A DNA stretch of 64,000 nucleotides, taken from positions 372,001-436,000 of the forward strand of contig NZ_FOBF01000004.1 of NCBI RefSeq assembly GCF_900109355.1, written 5' to 3'. Both the position numbers and the translations under genes were made by a program. The DNA comes from Nonomuraea pusilla (GTDB lineage: Bacteria; Actinomycetota; Actinomycetes; Streptosporangiales; Streptosporangiaceae). Shown here one piece after another: positions 29,431-38,984 of the stretch; the stretch's first letter is position 1; each line of letters opens with the position of its first letter. A model generated the notes under the pieces. It did not search any database. It saw nothing but the letters and a program-made list of their open reading frames with translations, and was not told the origin of the DNA.

Positions 29431-29488
29431 CGGCCGCCCGGCCGCCCGTCCGCCCGGCCGCCCGTCCGCCCGGCCGCCCGTCCGCCCG
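29431..29488 (+). repeat. 16-bp tandem repeat upstream of hisI
   Basis: GCCGCCCGTCCGCCCG occurs as three exact copies at 29441-29488, preceded by a partial copy. It lies between the STAS gene and hisI, where no gene is expected. Confidence 0.85.
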
Positions 29489-29557
29489 GCCGCTCGGCGG
29501 GCAGGCGGGCCGGGGCGCGGTGGCGGGGGCGTGCCGGGCTGCTGGTTGAATGAACGC

Positions 29558-29905
29558 ATGTCCCTTGACCCCGGCATCTCCGCGCGGCTGAAGCGCGACC
29601 CCGACGGGCTGTTCCCGGCCGTCGTCCAGCAGTACGACACGGGCGAGGTCCTCATGCTCGCCTGGATGGACGACGAGGCGCTGCACCGCACGCTCACCTC
29701 CGGGAGGGCCACCTACTGGTCGCGCAGCCGCGGCGAGTACTGGCGGAAGGGCGACACCTCGGGGCACGTCCAGCACGTCAAGAGCGTCGCGCTCGACTGC
29801 GACGGCGACACCGTCCTGCTGAAGGTGGACCAGGTGGGCGCCGCCTGCCACACCGGCGACCGCACCTGCTTCGACGCCGGCCTGATCGAGAGCGCGGCGG
29901 GCTAG
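29558..29905 (+). CDS. hisI: Phosphoribosyl-AMP cyclohydrolase
   Basis: Third step of histidine synthesis, zinc enzyme, 115 residues, no fused HisE domain. Seen: [31 protein letters not shown], metal ligands in [11 protein letters not shown] and [14 protein letters not shown] at 29558; a weak TTGAAT lies 6 bp upstream, so it may be leaderless. It is separated from the main his operon by 8 kb. Confidence 0.97.
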   Translation: MSLDPGISARLKRDPDGLFPAVVQQYDTGEVLMLAWMDDEALHRTLTSGRATYWSRSRGEYWRKGDTSGHVQHVKSVALDCDGDTVLLKVDQVGAACHTGDRTCFDAGLIESAAG

Positions 29906-29908
29906 GCG

Positions 29909-30622
29909 ATGTCGGGCGAGCAGGGCGCGGCTCCCGGCGACGCCGCGGGCCGGGCGGGGCGGGTCCCGGGCGGGGCCGCGGGCGGTCCGGCGGAGGCGGG
30001 CGCGGCCGCGGGTGAGCCCGTGGAGGCGGGCGCGGCCGGGGCCGGGCGCGCGGCCGGGCGGCGCGAGATGGTGGCCTGCCTGGGCCTGACCGCGCTGGGC
30101 TGCCTGCTCGTGCTGCTCGCCGCCGGGCGCGACTGGGTGCGGGTGGCGTCGGGAGGCGTGACCGTCCCCACGGGCGGCGAGCTCAGCCCGGTGCTGACCC
30201 CTCTGGCCCTGGCGGCGCTGGCGGGCGTGGTGGCGGTCCTCGCGACGAAGGGCGCGGGGCGGCGGATCGTGGGCGCGCTGGTGGCGCTGTGCGGCGCGGG
30301 GGCGGGCCTCGGCGTGTGGTCGGCGCTCGGCGCGGACGGGGTGGCGGCCTGGCTGCGGGAGCGCAACGTGCTGCGCGGCGCGTCGGAGATCCCGTGGGAG
30401 GCCGTGCCGCTGTGGCCGGTCGTGGCGGGCGCGGGCGCGGCGCTGGTGCTCGCGGGCGGGGTGCTGACCGCGCTGCGCGGGACCAGGTGGGCCGGCATGT
30501 CGGCGCGGTACGAGCGGGCCGCCTCGACCTCGGCCGCCGAGGGGCGCAAGGCCGCCGGGCGCGACGACCGCGACCTGTGGGACGCGCTCGACCGGGGCGA
30601 CGACCCCACCGACTCGCGGTGA
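29909..30622 (+). CDS. Trp biosynthesis-associated membrane protein (TIGR02234 type)
   Basis: 237 residues: an Ala/Gly-rich N-terminal tail, then four hydrophobic segments starting at REMVACLGLTALGCLLVLLA, with RDWVRV and VPLWPVVAG as in the actinobacterial Trp_oprn_chp family. The family is defined by location in trp clusters; function unknown. Starts 3 bp after hisI stop, where trpE usually intervenes. Confidence 0.83.
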   Translation: MSGEQGAAPGDAAGRAGRVPGGAAGGPAEAGAAAGEPVEAGAAGAGRAAGRREMVACLGLTALGCLLVLLAAGRDWVRVASGGVTVPTGGELSPVLTPLALAALAGVVAVLATKGAGRRIVGALVALCGAGAGLGVWSALGADGVAAWLRERNVLRGASEIPWEAVPLWPVVAGAGAALVLAGGVLTALRGTRWAGMSARYERAASTSAAEGRKAAGRDDRDLWDALDRGDDPTDSR

Positions 30623-30734
30623 GTTTTCGCTAATTACGAATTCTCCACGGTTCTGTTCCTCGGCCCGTCCGGCAAAACTTTTCTCAATAAGCTGCCCGTT
30701 GCAACTCGCGACGAGTCAATGAGGAGCCAAGCGC

Positions 30735-31367
30735 ATGAGCTACGGGGAGCAGGGCGGCAACGGCGGGTACGGCGCGCAGCCGCCGGGCGGCGGCTACGGG
30801 CAGCCCGGCTACGGGCAGCAGCCGCCGAGCGGGGGCGGCTACGGCCAGCAGCCCCCTGCGGGCGGCGGGTACGGCCAGCAGCCGCCGTCGAGTGGGGGAT
30901 ACGGTCAGCAGCCGCCGTCGGGCGGGGGATACGGTCAGCAGCCGCCGTCGGGCGGCGGCTACGGTCAGCAGCCGCCGAGCTACGAGCAGCCGCTGGGTTA
31001 CGGTCAGCAGCCGCCGAGCGGCGCGTACGGCGCCCAGGGCTACGGCTACAACAGCCAGCCCAACTACGGCCCCCAGTACGGCGCCCCGCAGGCCCGCTCG
31101 ACCAACGGCATGGCGGTGGCGTCGCTGGTGCTCGGCATCATCGGCCTGATCTTCTGCGGCATCACCAGCATCCCCGGCGTGATCCTCGGTCACATGGCGC
31201 TGAGCAAGATCAAGCGCACCGGCGAGGACGGCCAGGGCATGGCGGTGGGCGGCCTGGTCACGTCGTACATCACGGTGGTGATCTGGCTGCTGACCTGGCT
31301 GATCTTCGGCGGCATGCTGCTGTCGCTCATCGGCCTGAGCTCGGCCGCGGCGACGTATGACTACTGA
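30735..31367 (+). CDS. DUF4190 membrane protein with Tyr/Gly/Gln/Pro repeats
   Basis: 210 residues. The first about 115 are a low-complexity tail of [14 protein letters not shown] repeats (nine or so copies), the rest carry two membrane helices ([18 protein letters not shown] and [18 protein letters not shown]) flanking [18 protein letters not shown], as in DUF4190. The tail resembles those of actinobacterial septal or wall-associated membrane proteins and may phase-separate or bind SH3-like partners (inference). The 112 bp upstream are unusually AT-rich for this genome, likely a promoter region; GAGGAG precedes the ATG. Confidence 0.85.
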   Translation: MSYGEQGGNGGYGAQPPGGGYGQPGYGQQPPSGGGYGQQPPAGGGYGQQPPSSGGYGQQPPSGGGYGQQPPSGGGYGQQPPSYEQPLGYGQQPPSGAYGAQGYGYNSQPNYGPQYGAPQARSTNGMAVASLVLGIIGLIFCGITSIPGVILGHMALSKIKRTGEDGQGMAVGGLVTSYITVVIWLLTWLIFGGMLLSLIGLSSAAATYDY

Positions 31368-31510
31368 GCAGTCAAGATAGTCGCACCGTGACTTACCGCT
31401 TGCTGTCCGATTACAACTTGCCGTGAAAGCGGGACGTATGGCCATGTAGCGGGATGATTGTCGCTAGGCTGCCGCGCGCACACTCGACACGGAGACGACG
31501 GGAGTCGTAG

Positions 31511-32044
31511 ATGAGTTACGGAAGCCAGGGCGGCGACGGCGGTTACGGTTCGCAGCCGCCCGGCGGCGGATACGGGCAGCAGCCGCCGAGCGGCGGCGGT
31601 TACGGCTACGGCCAGCAGCCGCCCAGCGGGGGCGGCTACCCCTACGGCCAGCAGCCCCCCAGTGGCGGTGGCTATGGTGAGCAGCCGCCGGGCGGCGGCT
31701 ACGGCGGTTACGGGCAGCAGCCCCCGGGCGGCGGCTACGGCCAGCCCGGCGGCTACCCGGGCGGCGGGCAGACCCCGCCGGACAACCAGTTGGTGCCGGC
31801 CATCCTGACGACCCTGTTCTGCTGCCTGCCTTTCGGCATCGTGGCGATCGTGAAGTCGACCCAGGTCAACTCGAAGTGGCAGGTGGGCGACGTGCAGGGC
31901 GCCATCCAGGCCGCGGAGGAGGCCAAGACCTGGTGGAAGCGCACCCTGTGGATCGGCGTGGCCTGGTGGGTCGTTGTGATCATCTTCTACGTGGTGGTGT
32001 TCATCCTGCTCGCGGCGGCCTCCACCTCGTACGGCTCATACTAG
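31511..32044 (+). CDS. CD225/dispanin-family membrane protein with Tyr/Gly/Gln/Pro repeats
   Basis: 177 residues. N-terminal [10 protein letters not shown] repeats (about 90 residues) like its neighbour, then the CD225 region: LVPAILTTLFCCLPFGIVAIVKS, a conserved QAAEEAKTW loop and a second helix WIGVAWWVVVIIFYVVVF. The family, named for interferon-induced transmembrane proteins, shapes membrane curvature in animals; the bacterial role is unknown. Starts 143 bp after the DUF4190 gene with its own GGGAG ribosome binding site. Confidence 0.87.
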   Translation: MSYGSQGGDGGYGSQPPGGGYGQQPPSGGGYGYGQQPPSGGGYPYGQQPPSGGGYGEQPPGGGYGGYGQQPPGGGYGQPGGYPGGGQTPPDNQLVPAILTTLFCCLPFGIVAIVKSTQVNSKWQVGDVQGAIQAAEEAKTWWKRTLWIGVAWWVVVIIFYVVVFILLAAASTSYGSY

Positions 32045-32048
32045 GACG

Positions 32049-32480
32049 ATGAGCTTCGCAACGACCGAGCGGCGCGTGGGCGACCGCCTGAGGGAGCTGC
32101 GCGGGCCGCTCGGCGTCGCGGCCGCGGCGGGAGCCGCGGTCGCGGTCGTGGCGGTCGTCGACCCGAACCAGCCCGGCCACTACCCGACCTGTCCCTTCCT
32201 GTGGATCACCGGTCTGTACTGCCCGGGCTGCGGCTCGCTGCGCGCCGTGCACGCGCTGGCCCACCTCGACGTGGTCAAGGCGGTGGACATGAACCCGCTC
32301 ATGGTCGCCATGCTGCCGCTGCTGCTGTTCTGGTGGGGCCGGTGGGCGGTGCGCGCCTGGCAGGGCAGGCCCCGGCGGACGACGCTGGCGCACCCGGCCT
32401 GGCTGTGGGCGTTCCTCGCGATCGTGATGGTGTACTGGGTCGTGCGTAATCTCCCCTTCGGGGCTTTCCTCGCGCCGTAG
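32049..32480 (+). CDS. DUF2752 membrane protein
   Basis: 143 residues with three hydrophobic segments and the family motif [13 protein letters not shown] (a Cys-x-x-Cys pair near the membrane surface). Starts 4 bp after the CD225 gene, so probably co-translated with it. Function unknown; this trio next to trpC is a recurring actinobacterial neighbourhood as far as I recall. Confidence 0.85.
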   Translation: MSFATTERRVGDRLRELRGPLGVAAAAGAAVAVVAVVDPNQPGHYPTCPFLWITGLYCPGCGSLRAVHALAHLDVVKAVDMNPLMVAMLPLLLFWWGRWAVRAWQGRPRRTTLAHPAWLWAFLAIVMVYWVVRNLPFGAFLAP

Positions 32481-32602
32481 AGCGGGGGCCTGTGGTGAGG
32501 GGAGCCCGGCGGGGCCGATACCATCGCAGGACAAGGCAGGGAGCGGACGCCAGGCGAACTCTCGGCCGCCCCCCAACTGTCGACCGGAGGGATCCGAAGC
32601 GC

Positions 32603-33445
32603 GTGAGTGAGCGGACCGAAGGACCGAGTGTCCTCGACGACATCCTCGACGGTGTGCGTGCCGATCTCGCAGCACGCCAGCAGGCGGTGTCGATCGACGA
32701 GCTCAAGCGGCGGGCCGAGCGGGCCCCGGGGCCCCGCGACGCCCTCGCCGCGCTCGGCGGCGACCGCGTCTCGGTGATCGCCGAGGTGAAGCGCTCCAGC
32801 CCGTCCAAGGGCGCGCTCGCCGCCATCGCCGACCCGGCCGCGCTCGCCGCCGACTACGAGGAGGGCGGCGCGCACGTCATCAGCGTGCTCACCGAGCGGC
32901 GCAAGTTCGGCGGCAGCCTCGACGACCTGGCCGCCGTGCGCACCCGCGTCGACATCCCGATCCTGCGCAAGGACTTCATCCTCACCTCCTACCAGCTCTG
33001 GGAGGCCAGGGCCCACGGCGCCGACCTGGCGCTGCTGATGGTGGTCTGCCTGGAGCAGGAGGCGCTGGTGTCCCTGATCGAGCGGGCGGAGTCCATCGGG
33101 CTCACACCGCTGGTCGAGGTGCACACCGAGGACGAGCTCGAACGGGCGGTCGCCGCCGGCGCGAAGGTCATCGGGGTCAACGCCCGCAATCTCAGGACGC
33201 TCGAGGTCGACCGCGACGTGTTCACGAAGCTGGCGCCGAAGATCCCTGACAATGTGATCAAGGTTGCCGAGTCGGGCGTGCGTGGCCCGCACGACCTGCT
33301 CGCCTACGCGAGGTCGGGCGCCGACGCCGTCCTGGTGGGGGAGAGCCTGGTCACCGGCAAGGACCCGCGCAAGGCCGTGGAGGCGCTGGTGACCGCCGGC
33401 GCCCACCCCGCGACGCGCCCCGACCACGGAGCAGAGGGACAGTAA
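32603..33445 (+). CDS. trpC: Indole-3-glycerol phosphate synthase
   Basis: 280 residues, (βα)8 barrel forming the indole ring. Seen: [13 protein letters not shown] (catalytic Lys), [36 protein letters not shown] and [11 protein letters not shown] at 32603 chosen: GGAGGG lies upstream and [18 protein letters not shown] is the usual N-terminus; upstream in-frame codons are Arg-rich. Ends directly at trpB (stop and start adjacent). Confidence 0.97.
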   Translation: MSERTEGPSVLDDILDGVRADLAARQQAVSIDELKRRAERAPGPRDALAALGGDRVSVIAEVKRSSPSKGALAAIADPAALAADYEEGGAHVISVLTERRKFGGSLDDLAAVRTRVDIPILRKDFILTSYQLWEARAHGADLALLMVVCLEQEALVSLIERAESIGLTPLVEVHTEDELERAVAAGAKVIGVNARNLRTLEVDRDVFTKLAPKIPDNVIKVAESGVRGPHDLLAYARSGADAVLVGESLVTGKDPRKAVEALVTAGAHPATRPDHGAEGQ

Positions 33446-34687
<1,242 letters not shown>

Positions 34688-34702
34688 CGACCTGGACCAT
34701 CA

Positions 34703-35497
34703 ATGACGACTCTTCAGACGGTGTTCGCCAAGGCCAAGGCGGACAACCGGGCCGCGCTCGTCGGCTACCTGCCCGCGGGGTTCCCGTCCAAGGACGGCGC
34801 CGTCGCCGCGGCCGCGGCGCTGGTCGAGGCCGGCTGCGACGTCATCGAGATCGGCCTGCCCTACTCCGACCCGCTCATGGACGGCCCGACCATCCAGGAC
34901 GCCGTGCACCGGTCGCTGACCAACGGCACCCGCATCGCCGACGTCCTGCGCACGGTCGAGGGCGTCGCCGCCACCGGCGCCGCCACGCTCGTGATGACGT
35001 ACTGGAACCCGATCGACCGCTACGGCGCCGAGCGGTTCGCGCGTGACCTGGCGAGCGCCGGCGGCGTCGGCACGATCACGCCCGACCTCACGCCCGAGGA
35101 GTCCGAGCCGTGGCGCGCCGCGTCGGCGGCGGCGGGCATCGACACGGTGTTCCTGGTCGCGCCGAGCTCCACCGACGCGCGCATCAAGGCCGTCGTCGAC
35201 TGCTGCACCGGCTTCGTGTACGCCGCGTCGCTCATGGGCGTCACGGGCGCCAGGGAGTCCGTCAACTCGGCCGCCGAGGGCCTGGTCGCGCGCACCCGCG
35301 CGCACACCGACCTGCCCGTGTGCGTGGGCCTCGGCGTCGGCACCGGCGCGCAGGCCGCCGAGGTCGCCAGGTACGCCGACGGCGTGATCGTGGGGTCGGC
35401 GTTCATCCGCCGCATCCTCGACGCGCCCGACGAGGCGGCCGGCCGCACGTCCATCTCCGAGCTGGCCCGCGACATGGCGCGCGGCGTCCGCCGCTGA
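34703..35497 (+). CDS. trpA: Tryptophan synthase alpha chain
   Basis: 264 residues, cleaves indole-3-glycerol phosphate. Catalytic Glu in CDVIEIGLPYSDP and Asp in the same segment plus IQDA; ends with phosphate-site GLGVGTGAQA and DGVIVGSAF. 15 bp after trpB. Followed by a hairpin and degenerate repeats. Confidence 0.97.
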   Translation: MTTLQTVFAKAKADNRAALVGYLPAGFPSKDGAVAAAAALVEAGCDVIEIGLPYSDPLMDGPTIQDAVHRSLTNGTRIADVLRTVEGVAATGAATLVMTYWNPIDRYGAERFARDLASAGGVGTITPDLTPEESEPWRAASAAAGIDTVFLVAPSSTDARIKAVVDCCTGFVYAASLMGVTGARESVNSAAEGLVARTRAHTDLPVCVGLGVGTGAQAAEVARYADGVIVGSAFIRRILDAPDEAAGRTSISELARDMARGVRR

Positions 35498-35520
35498 CCC
35501 CGCGACCGACGCGCCGCTCC

Positions 35521-35541
35521 GCAGCCCGCTGAGCGGGCTGC
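35521..35541 (+). terminator. Candidate terminator of the trp cluster
   Basis: GCAGCCCGC/GCGGGCTGC, a perfect 9-bp stem with a 3-nt loop, 24 bp after the trpA stop. The right arm is part of the 42-bp repeat that follows. No U-tract. Confidence 0.55.
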
Positions 35542-35616
35542 CGGGCCGGTACCGGAGCGCCTGAGTCCTGTTCGGCGGGCTGCCGGGCCGGCTCTGGAGC
35601 GCCTGAGACGTCCTGG
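35533..35616 (+). repeat. 42-bp tandem repeat after trpA
   Basis: GCGGGCTGCCGGGCCGG followed by GGAGCGCCTGAG starts at 35533 and again at 35575. The rest of the 367-bp gap to the next gene (35617-35864) holds no recognisable gene; it includes TACAGT (35716-35721), a possible promoter element, and the ribosome binding site of the MauE gene. Confidence 0.7.
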
Positions 35617-35864
35617 CCGAAGGTCCGCGGCGTGGCCTTCGCCGTCCGGCTGGCCGCGCCGGTCCTCGGCGTGCCGGGCGCTGCGCGCGTGACCGGCGGC
35701 GGGGCGGCGGCCGGGTACAGTACACCGTGGCCGCGCGGGTGAAGAGGGGCGGCCCCACGCCGGTGACACGCGGAAACGCGGTTTAACCGACGCTTATCCA
35801 GAGCGTGATCAGATGTCATCCCGGTACTGTGCGCATCCCGGTGCAGAGACGGAGGAGAAGAGCT

Positions 35865-36392
35865 GTGACCGCGTCACAACCGTCACCGATGGCGAGAACG
35901 GCGATACCCTGGGTGACGACCGTCGCTCGACTGGTCCTGGGGGGAACGCTGATCGCGGCGGGCGCGCTGAAGATCGGCAACCCGTCCGAGTCCGTCATGG
36001 CGGTCAGCGCGTACCAGTTGCTGCCCGAGACGCTCGCCCTGATGGTGGGTTACGCCCTGCCCATCGTGGAGATCGTCGTCGGGGTGCTGCTGGTCGTCGG
36101 CCTGATGACCAGGGTGGCCGCGGTGATCGCCGCGCTGCTCATGTTCGCCTTCGTCTTCGGCATCGCCTGGGCGTGGGCGCACGGTCTGCGGATCGACTGC
36201 GGCTGCTTCGGCGGCGGCGGTGAGCTGAAGGCGGGGCAGGATCCGTCGTACCTGCTCGACATCCTGCGCGACTTCGGCCTCGTGCTGCTCGGCGCCTGGG
36301 CGGCCCGATTCCCGCCCGGTCGCTTCGCGCTCGACTCCGCGCTCGGCCTGACGGTGAGCGCGCACACTGACACGCCAGAGGAGGCAGCGTGA
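35865..36392 (+). CDS. MauE/DoxX-family membrane protein
   Basis: 175 residues, four membrane helices: WVTTVARLVLGGTLIAAGALK, YALPIVEIVVGVLLVVGLMT, VIAALLMFAFVFGIAWAW and a last one near DFGLVLLGAWAA. A cytoplasm- or membrane-edge DCGCFGGGG motif is characteristic of MauE-like proteins that hand electrons to thiol-disulfide partners. The adjoining DsbA-like gene (overlap by the GTGATG region) supports an oxidative-folding role. GTG start with GGAGGAG at 7 bp spacing. Confidence 0.87.
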   Translation: MTASQPSPMARTAIPWVTTVARLVLGGTLIAAGALKIGNPSESVMAVSAYQLLPETLALMVGYALPIVEIVVGVLLVVGLMTRVAAVIAALLMFAFVFGIAWAWAHGLRIDCGCFGGGGELKAGQDPSYLLDILRDFGLVLLGAWAARFPPGRFALDSALGLTVSAHTDTPEEAA

Positions 36393-37144
36393 TGAGCAAG
36401 GGCGACCGCGCGAAGTCGGCTCGCGAGAAGATCAAGGAACAGCAGGCCGCGGAGCGGGCCCGCGCCAAGCGCAAGCGCCTGGTCACCTACAGCACGGCCG
36501 GCGTGGTCGCGGTGGCGGCCGTCGGGCTCGGCGCCTGGTACGCCGCGAGCTCCTCGAAGTCGGAGCAGGCGGGGGCGGAGCTCGCCCCGGTCACCGTGCA
36601 GTCCGACGGCAGCGTGGTCATGGCCAAGGAGGGCGTCACCAAGCCCGTGGTCGACATCTACGAGGACTTCCAGTGCCCGGCCTGCAAGGAGTTCGAGCGG
36701 GTCAGCGGGCAGACGCTGAAGAACCTCGCGGCCGAGGGCAAGGCCAAGGTCGTCTTCCACCCGATCACGATCTTCTCGATGGAGCCCACCAAGGGCAACT
36801 CCGTCCGGGCGGGCAACGCCGCCCGGTGCGTCGCCGACGGCAAGCAGTGGATCGCCTTCCACGACCTGCTGTACAAGAACCAGCCGTCCGAGACGGCCGA
36901 GGGGTTCAAGCCCGACGAGCTGGTCTCCTGGGGCAAGGACGCCGGGGTCACCGCGCCCGACTTCGAGCAGTGCGTGAAGTCCGAGAAGCACGCCCAGGCG
37001 CAGCTCTCGTACAGCCAGAAGATCGGCAACGAGCAGAAGCTGGAGCACACGCCGACGGTGAAGCTCAACGGCAAGGAGATCGAGAACAACACCATCTTCC
37101 TGCCGCAGCAACTGCGCGATGCGGTCACGAAGGCGGCCAAGTAG
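36392..37144 (+). CDS. DsbA-like membrane-anchored thiol oxidoreductase
   Basis: 250 residues: a charged coiled N-terminus, one membrane anchor (about 28-50, YSTAGVVAVAAVGLGAWYAA), then an extracytoplasmic thioredoxin-fold domain with the CPAC active site (Cys95-Cys98, in YEDFQCPACKEFE) and the cis-Pro loop HTPTVKLNG. Likely oxidises cysteines in exported proteins, re-oxidised by the upstream MauE-like protein (inference). ATG at 36392 gives ideal spacing to GAGGAGG; GTG 36389 is possible. Confidence 0.93.
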   Translation: MSKGDRAKSAREKIKEQQAAERARAKRKRLVTYSTAGVVAVAAVGLGAWYAASSSKSEQAGAELAPVTVQSDGSVVMAKEGVTKPVVDIYEDFQCPACKEFERVSGQTLKNLAAEGKAKVVFHPITIFSMEPTKGNSVRAGNAARCVADGKQWIAFHDLLYKNQPSETAEGFKPDELVSWGKDAGVTAPDFEQCVKSEKHAQAQLSYSQKIGNEQKLEHTPTVKLNGKEIENNTIFLPQQLRDAVTKAAK

Positions 37145-37156
37145 TCCAGCGTCCGC

Positions 37157-37162
37157 TACCCT
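37157..37162 (+). promoter_or_regulatory. -10 box for lgt
   Basis: TACCCT ends 8 bp before the ATG, giving a leader of about 0-2 nt; no ribosome binding site is present. Confidence 0.4.
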
Positions 37163-37170
37163 CACCTGAC

Positions 37171-38283
37171 ATGCCCCTTGCCTCGATTCCCAGCCCTTCC
37201 CAGGGGGTCTGGTATCTCGGAATCATCCCGATCCGGGCGTATGCACTGTGCATCGTGCTCGGCGTCGTCGTCGCCGTCTGGCTGAGCGAGCGCCGCTGGC
37301 GCGCTCGCGGCGGCCAGAAGGGGACGATTGTTGACATCGCCGTCCCCGCCGTCATCTTCGGACTGATCGGCGGCCGCCTCTACCACGTCATCACCGACTG
37401 GCAGATGTACTTCGGCAGCCGCGCGGTCAAGCAGCCCTACCAGGCGCTGTTCATCTGGGAGGGCGGCCTCGGCATCTGGGGCGCGATCGCGCTCGGCGGC
37501 GTCGGCGTCTGGTGGGCGTGCCGCAAACGCGGCCTGTCCATGACGGCGGTCGCCGACACGGTCGCGCCCGGCATCGCGTTCGCGCAGGCCATCGGCCGCT
37601 GGGGCAACTGGTTCAACCAGGAGCTGTACGGCGGGCCCACCACCCTGCCGTGGGGCCTGGAGATCGACATCGACCACGGCGGCGAGCCCGGCGTCCTCTA
37701 CCACCCGACGTTCCTGTACGAGTCGCTGTGGGACCTCGCGCTCGGCTTCCTGCTGCTCTTCGTGGGCAGGAGGTTCACGCTCAGGCACGGGCGGCTGTTC
37801 GCCGTCTACGTCGCCGGGTACACGCTGGGCCGGTTCTGGATCGAGGGGCTGCGCATCGACCCGGTCGGCGGCGTCGACCACGCGGTGACGTTCCTGGGCA
37901 TGCGGCTCAACCAGTGGACGTCCATCGTGGTGTTCCTGGGCGCGCTCGTCTACCTGTGGGCGACGAGGAACAAGGACGCCGTGGAGGTCGTCGTCCCGGC
38001 TGGGGAGTCGCCCGACCCGGCGCACGCCGCGGGCCAGGACGACGGCGAGTCGCCGGGCGCGACGCCCGCCACCGGCCCCGACGAGCGCGACGCCGTTCCC
38101 GGCGCCCCGGCCGCCGACGCGGAGACCGGCGGCGATCCCGAGGTGAAGCCCGACGCGGAGGCCGAAACGGTGGCCGACACGGTGGCCGACACGGAAGCCG
38201 ACAGGGAAGCCGACGCCGGGCAGGAGAAGGTGGCGGCGGGCAGCGAGACGGAAGCCGTCCCCGAGGAGAAGAAGGCACGATGA
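37171..38283 (+). CDS. lgt: Prolipoprotein diacylglyceryl transferase
   Basis: Transfers diacylglycerol to the lipobox cysteine of lipoproteins, in the membrane. 370 residues with about seven helices: IPIRAYALCIVLGV, GGRLYHVITDW, IWEGGLGIWGA, the signature GRWGNWFNQELYGGPT and YLYES-like HPTFLYESLWD. The last about 95 residues are a hydrophilic Asp/Glu/Ala-rich tail with TVADTVADTEADREAD-type repeats, much longer than in E. coli Lgt. A client may be the lipoprotein subtilase at 48 kb. Stop overlaps the next ATG. Confidence 0.96.
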   Translation: MPLASIPSPSQGVWYLGIIPIRAYALCIVLGVVVAVWLSERRWRARGGQKGTIVDIAVPAVIFGLIGGRLYHVITDWQMYFGSRAVKQPYQALFIWEGGLGIWGAIALGGVGVWWACRKRGLSMTAVADTVAPGIAFAQAIGRWGNWFNQELYGGPTTLPWGLEIDIDHGGEPGVLYHPTFLYESLWDLALGFLLLFVGRRFTLRHGRLFAVYVAGYTLGRFWIEGLRIDPVGGVDHAVTFLGMRLNQWTSIVVFLGALVYLWATRNKDAVEVVVPAGESPDPAHAAGQDDGESPGATPATGPDERDAVPGAPAADAETGGDPEVKPDAEAETVADTVADTEADREADAGQEKVAAGSETEAVPEEKKAR

Positions 38284-38984
38284 GCGGGCGCGCGGAGGTC
38301 CACCACCAGCACCGCGACGTCACCGGGGGCTGGCTGCGGCCCTCGGTGTTCGGGGCGATGGACGGCCTGGTGTCGAACTTCGCGCTCATCGCCGGTGTGG
38401 CGGGCGGCACCACCGACACCAAGGTCATCGCGCTCGGCGGCATCGCCGGGCTCGCCGCCGGCGCGTTCTCCATGGCCGGCGGCGAGTACGTCTCCGTGGC
38501 CAGCCAGCGCGAGCTGGCGCTCGCCGAGATCGCCGTCGAACGGCGGGAGATCGAGCACAACCCCGAGGCCGAGCAGGCCGAGCTGGCCCAGACCTTCGTC
38601 GAGCGCGGGGTCTCTCCCGAGCTGGCCGACGAGGTGGCCAGGCAGATCTCCGCCAACCCCGAGCGGGCGCTGGAGATCCACGCGCAGGGCGAGCTGGGCG
38701 TCGACCTGCAGTCGCTGCCGTCGCCGCTGCTCGCCGCGGTGTCGTCGTTCGCGTCGTTCAGCGTCGGGGCGGTGCTGCCGCTGCTGCCGTACCTGCTCGG
38801 GGCCACCGGGCTGCTGGTGTCGGCCATCGTGTCGTGCGTGGCGCTGTTCGGGGCGGGGGTGCTCGTCTCCACGGTCACGGCACGCAGCTGGTGGTACTCC
38901 GGGCTGCGCCAGCTCCTGGTCGGGGCGGTCGCGGCCGCCGTCACGTACGGGCTGGGCGCCCTGATCGGATCGAGCGGGCTGTGA
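38280..38984 (+). CDS. VIT1/CCC1-family membrane protein
   Basis: 234 residues. SVFGAMDGLVSNFALIAGVAGG, GLAAGAFSMAGGEYVSVASQRE and a C-terminal helix hairpin match the family of iron/manganese transporters (vacuolar iron transporter type). The central Glu-rich segment (LALAEIAVERREIEHNPEAEQAEL) corresponds to the metal-binding domain. Probably exports Fe2+ or Mn2+. Overlaps lgt and the next gene by 4 bp. Confidence 0.9.
   Translation: MSGRAEVHHQHRDVTGGWLRPSVFGAMDGLVSNFALIAGVAGGTTDTKVIALGGIAGLAAGAFSMAGGEYVSVASQRELALAEIAVERREIEHNPEAEQAELAQTFVERGVSPELADEVARQISANPERALEIHAQGELGVDLQSLPSPLLAAVSSFASFSVGAVLPLLPYLLGATGLLVSAIVSCVALFGAGVLVSTVTARSWWYSGLRQLLVGAVAAAVTYGLGALIGSSGL

Noticed and set aside
32481..32602. 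Trp attenuator upstream of trpC
   Set aside because: No leader ORF with Trp codons or paired terminator/antiterminator hairpins could be recognised.
35727..35786. Tiny GTG ORF (19 codons) after TACAGT
   Set aside because: No ribosome binding site, no recognisable content, and -10 spacing is off by one from the leaderless pattern.
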